Below are positions 60,729 to 64,000 of a DNA stretch of 64,000 bases, piece by piece (the first letter of the stretch is position 1; every line of letters starts with the position of its first letter). The DNA is taken from NCBI RefSeq assembly GCF_030440425.1, contig NZ_CP098023.1, positions 1,105,501-1,169,500 of the forward strand, given 5' to 3'. The position numbers and the translations under genes were made by a program. The notes under the pieces are model-generated. The model ran no database searches and had not been told where the DNA came from. It was given only the letters and a program-made list of their open reading frames with translations. This DNA is from Microbulbifer sp. MI-G (GTDB lineage Bacteria > Pseudomonadota > Gammaproteobacteria > Pseudomonadales > Cellvibrionaceae).

Positions 60729-62212
60729 GTGAGGAACTGTTGATTAATGTCGCGCCCACAGAAACCCGCGTTGCGGTGGTGGAGAACGGTGTTTTGCAAG
60801 AAGTGTACCTGGAGCGCAGTGCGCGCCGAGGTATTGTTGGCAATATTTATAAGGGCAAGGTGATCCGTGTACTGCCGGGTATGCAAGCAGCCTTCGTGGA
60901 CATTGGCTTGGAGCGCGCCGGGTTTATCCACGCCTCGGATATTGCGCCGCTGGATGACGAGGGGATGGAAGCGCGTGACTCGGAGGTGGCAGATATTCGC
61001 GCACTGGTGCGCGAGGGCCAGCCTCTGGTCATACAGGTGGTCAAGGACCCAATCAGTAGCAAAGGTGCACGACTTACCACCCATCTGTCGGTATCCGCAC
61101 GTTACCTCGTATATATGCCGCAAACCCGCCATATCGGGATTTCCAACCGAATTGAGGGGGAAGATGAGCGCGAACGGTTGCGCCAGTTGGTTGAGGCGGC
61201 CTCATCCCAGCTTGCCCAGGATGGGCTCTCAGCGGATGGTGGTTTTATTGTACGCACGGTGGCCGAAGGGGTGAGCGGGGAAGAGCTGCTGCGGGATATC
61301 CCGTTTCTCTACAAACTGTGGGCGGAATTGGAGCAGAATATCAAGGTGCGGCCGGTACCGTCGGTCATCTACGAGGACCTGCCGTTGTCTATGCGCGCGC
61401 TGCGCGATCTTGCGCGCCCTTACACAGAAAAGATCCGCATAGACTCCCGCGAGGCCCACGGTCGAGCGGCGGAGTTTGCCGGCAAGTATGCGCCGGAAAT
61501 TGCGGGCCGCTTGGAGCACTATCCCGGCGAGCGTCCCCTGTTTGACCTGTACGGTGTAGAGGAGGAGATAGGGCGGGCACTGCAAAATACAGTGACTTTG
61601 AAGTCCGGCGGTTACCTGATCATCGAACAGACAGAAGCGATGAGCACTATCGACGTCAATACGGGCGCATTTGTCGGTCACCGCAATCTGGAAGAGACAA
61701 TCTTCAAGACCAATCTGGAAGCCGCTACTGCGATCGCCCGCCAGTTGCGCCTGCGCAACCTGGGGGGGATCATTATTATCGATTTTATCGATATGAAAGA
61801 TGCCGAGCACCAGCGCCAGGTATTGCGGACACTTGAGAAGACGCTGGAGCGGGATCATGCGAAATCCAGTATCACCGGTGTTTCCGAACTGGGGCTGGTC
61901 GAAATGACCCGCAAGCGGACGCGGGAATCCCTGGGCCAGATACTGTGTGAGCCCTGCCCCGTTTGTAAGGGCCGCGGTACGTTGAAAAGTGCGGAAACGG
62001 TATGTTTCGAGATATTCCGGGAGATTATCCGCGAGGCGAGAGCTTACGACAGCGAAAAGATCATGGTGCTGGCAAGCCAAGTGGTTATCGACCTGTTACT
62101 GGATGAGGAATCGGCCAATGTCGCCGATCTGGAAGAATTTATCAGCCGCCCCATACAGTTTCAGGTTGAACCCATCTACAACCAGGAGCAGTACGATATT
62201 GTGCTCGTCTAG
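60725..62212 (+). CDS. rng: ribonuclease G
   Basis: A 495-residue endonuclease maturing 16S rRNA. TTG start overlapping the maf stop. S1 domain early ([14 protein letters not shown]), catalytic Asp353 in IIDFIDM, and zinc-link CPVC at 411-414. It lacks the long degradosome tail of RNase E, fitting RNase G. Confidence 0.96.
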   Translation: MSEELLINVAPTETRVAVVENGVLQEVYLERSARRGIVGNIYKGKVIRVLPGMQAAFVDIGLERAGFIHASDIAPLDDEGMEARDSEVADIRALVREGQPLVIQVVKDPISSKGARLTTHLSVSARYLVYMPQTRHIGISNRIEGEDERERLRQLVEAASSQLAQDGLSADGGFIVRTVAEGVSGEELLRDIPFLYKLWAELEQNIKVRPVPSVIYEDLPLSMRALRDLARPYTEKIRIDSREAHGRAAEFAGKYAPEIAGRLEHYPGERPLFDLYGVEEEIGRALQNTVTLKSGGYLIIEQTEAMSTIDVNTGAFVGHRNLEETIFKTNLEAATAIARQLRLRNLGGIIIIDFIDMKDAEHQRQVLRTLEKTLERDHAKSSITGVSELGLVEMTRKRTRESLGQILCEPCPVCKGRGTLKSAETVCFEIFREIIREARAYDSEKIMVLASQVVIDLLLDEESANVADLEEFISRPIQFQVEPIYNQEQYDIVLV

Positions 62213-62293
62213 CCTTCGTCTGCGCGTGCTTTCGTTGCGCTACACCAAGGGTGCAGGGGCTTGCCGCTGCCCGGTGCTGGGGAGGCATTGCTG

Positions 62294-64000
62294 ATGGTTG
62301 TGGTGCGCTGGCTCGCGAGAAAGTTCTGGCTTCTGATAGTCAGCCTGGTAATCGTTCTGGCAATCACTGTGCAAACCGGACGTCTGTTGTCCCCCCAGGT
62401 GGAGAACTACCGGCCGCAAATCAGTCACTGGCTTTCCAATCGTCTGGGTGTGCCGGTGCAGATGGAACGTATCTCTCTGCGCTGGGAGGCCCTGGAAGTC
62501 GCATTGCAATTGGATGGGTTGCGCCTCGGCAGCAATGGAGAACTGCGTATGGAGCGCGGTCTCTTTCAATTGGATTTGCTTGCCACTTTGTGGAACCGGG
62601 AGCTGGTATGGAAGGATCTGCAAATACATACTTTTGCGGCTGGTCTTATTCGCGATAAACAGGGGGAATGGCGACTCGACGGTTTCCCGGGCATTTCCCT
62701 AAAGTCCGGTGGCGACCTCACAACAGGCCCGAGTGCCGCGGACCCTGCACGTATTTTTCAACTCAGCCCCAAAATCCAGATACGCGATGCGGCGATCACC
62801 GTACAACTCCCGGACAGCCAATTGGCCGAGATCAGCCTGCCCCAGATCCAGCTGGAGCATCGGGGTGACTTCCGCCGCCTTATCGCCCGCGCCTTTATCT
62901 CCCGCGAGGGCGAGCACAAGCGGGTTGATTCGGAGACATTGCGGTTGGTTCTTGAGGGGCGCGGTAATCCCCGAGAGAAAAGACATTTCTCTCTGCGCGG
63001 TTACTTGCAGTTGAATGAGCTGCTGATTGATGACGATATCGTCACACTTTTGCATGAACTCACACCATTGCCGGATCGCTTCCACTGGCGCGGCCGCAAG
63101 TGGGCGGACGGGCGCCTGTGGCTGCAGAAAGATGCTGATAATGGGTATCGTCTGTTGGGGCGCGTGGATCTTGCCCAGGTGGAGAACCTGGAAAAAGCCC
63201 TGGGAACGAAACAGGGTACTGCAACCGATAGCGACCGGATTATGGCTCCACTGCGGGCCTTTTCCGGGGATATATCCGGGCGCTGGCTGCCCGGCGAACT
63301 CTGGCAGTTGACCCTGCAGGATATACAGATCGGGTGGCAGAACCTGCAGATGCCGCCACTCAACCTGCAGGTGAGTAGTGACCGGCACGGGCTGGCCCTG
63401 GCGGCGGATGTGATTGAACTGGGAGGCTGGCGCGAAATCGTCAAGCGGTTGGAACTTCTGGATGGCGTGGCCGATGACTGGCTGCGTGCTCTGGAGCCCA
63501 GTGGCCAGCTGCACCGGGTGCAACTACTGCAGAATACGGAGGGGGGGGGTATCCGCCTGATCGCTAACCTGCGAGATATCAGCACCCGGGCATTCCGGGG
63601 TGCCCCCGCAGTGTCTGACCTGAGTGGCTATCTGGAACTCAATGGCGCTGATGGTCGGGTGGAGTTGGATGGTACCGCGCTGGGGGTCGATTTTCCCACT
63701 TTGTACGCCAAGGCTTTCTCTTTCGAGCGGGCCAGCGGTACCGTGGCTTGGGCCGTGGAAAAGGAAGCGAATGAGGTCAGCGTGCTTTCGGGGCCTCTGC
63801 AGCTGGACAGTGCCCTGGGTGAGGTCAAGGGGCAGTTTTTGCTGGCATTGCCTTTTCAGGCACAAAGTCGCGCAACGGATTTTGTCTTGGCTTTGTCGCT
63901 GCGCGATGCGCCGGCCTCGGCACAGAAACTGTTGGTGCCCAAGACGGTCAGTGGGGATCTGCGCAGCTGGTTAAATAAGGGCTTGGGTACGAACAATCCC
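62294..64000 (+). CDS. yhdP: YhdP-family AsmA-like transporter, 5' part
   Basis: A 569-codon open frame running off the right edge without a stop. It starts at ATG with GGGGAG upstream: one N-terminal helix (FWLLIVSLVIVLAITV), then repeated beta-groove (AsmA/DUF3971) sequence. Full YhdP proteins are about 1250-1300 residues and bridge inner and outer membranes to carry phospholipid. The rest lies beyond the window. Its position after rng is conserved. Confidence 0.9.
   Translation, partial: MVVVRWLARKFWLLIVSLVIVLAITVQTGRLLSPQVENYRPQISHWLSNRLGVPVQMERISLRWEALEVALQLDGLRLGSNGELRMERGLFQLDLLATLWNRELVWKDLQIHTFAAGLIRDKQGEWRLDGFPGISLKSGGDLTTGPSAADPARIFQLSPKIQIRDAAITVQLPDSQLAEISLPQIQLEHRGDFRRLIARAFISREGEHKRVDSETLRLVLEGRGNPREKRHFSLRGYLQLNELLIDDDIVTLLHELTPLPDRFHWRGRKWADGRLWLQKDADNGYRLLGRVDLAQVENLEKALGTKQGTATDSDRIMAPLRAFSGDISGRWLPGELWQLTLQDIQIGWQNLQMPPLNLQVSSDRHGLALAADVIELGGWREIVKRLELLDGVADDWLRALEPSGQLHRVQLLQNTEGGGIRLIANLRDISTRAFRGAPAVSDLSGYLELNGADGRVELDGTALGVDFPTLYAKAFSFERASGTVAWAVEKEANEVSVLSGPLQLDSALGEVKGQFLLALPFQAQSRATDFVLALSLRDAPASAQKLLVPKTVSGDLRSWLNKGLGTNNP

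Noticed and set aside
61229..62080. 283-codon minus frame opposite rng
   Set aside because: Antisense shadow of rng.

Overview
The window looks like a chromosomal segment from a marine-type gammaproteobacterium near Cellvibrio/Microbulbifer. This is inferred from protein style and gene order. Two blocks match the order known from Pseudomonas: ychF-pth-rplY-prs-ispE-lolB-TPR lipoprotein, divergent from hemA-prfA-prmC, and gatBAC, divergent from mreBCD-maf-rng-yhdP. The exact genus cannot be fixed from the sequence alone.

Region 1 (1 to about 30 kb) is accessory DNA with long gene-poor stretches. It opens with an Rhs polymorphic toxin (298-5259) carrying an AT-richer C-terminal toxin cassette, overlapped by its likely immunity gene. 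A displaced AHH-nuclease toxin tail with no start codon follows. Next comes a compact unit of hairpins, a three-codon leader ORF and two overlapping small ORFs (6530-7401). After that lie small secreted or membrane proteins, an FG-GAP protein, a GNAT acetyltransferase and a decayed IS3-type transposase. A two-gene FAD dehydrogenase plus ThDP-enzyme operon follows, then an alpha/beta hydrolase, a DUF1295 membrane protein and a Vgb-like beta-propeller. A 2129-residue secreted fibronectin/SpvB/Rhs giant (21533-27922) is paired with a small zinc-ribbon membrane protein. A HAD phosphatase and a SapC-family protein close the region.

Region 2 (about 31-64 kb) is dense core genome. It holds two identical tRNA-Gln genes and one tRNA-Met. 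It also encodes translation factors and quality control (ychF, pth, rplY, prfA, prmC, gatCAB, rng), precursor synthesis (prs, ispE, hemA), envelope biogenesis (lolB, mreBCD, yhdP) and transporters (EamA, CDF, MATE, cysZ). A short less-conserved insert (sulfotransferase-like protein and a family 4 glycosyltransferase, 50-52.6 kb) sits between rhlB and cysZ. The right edge cuts yhdP.

The most interesting material is the Rhs toxin/immunity succession with the orphan AHH tail, the SpvB-Rhs/zinc-ribbon pair, and the hairpin-rich mini-gene unit. I could not identify a complete known defence system, CRISPR array, intact insertion sequence or integrase.
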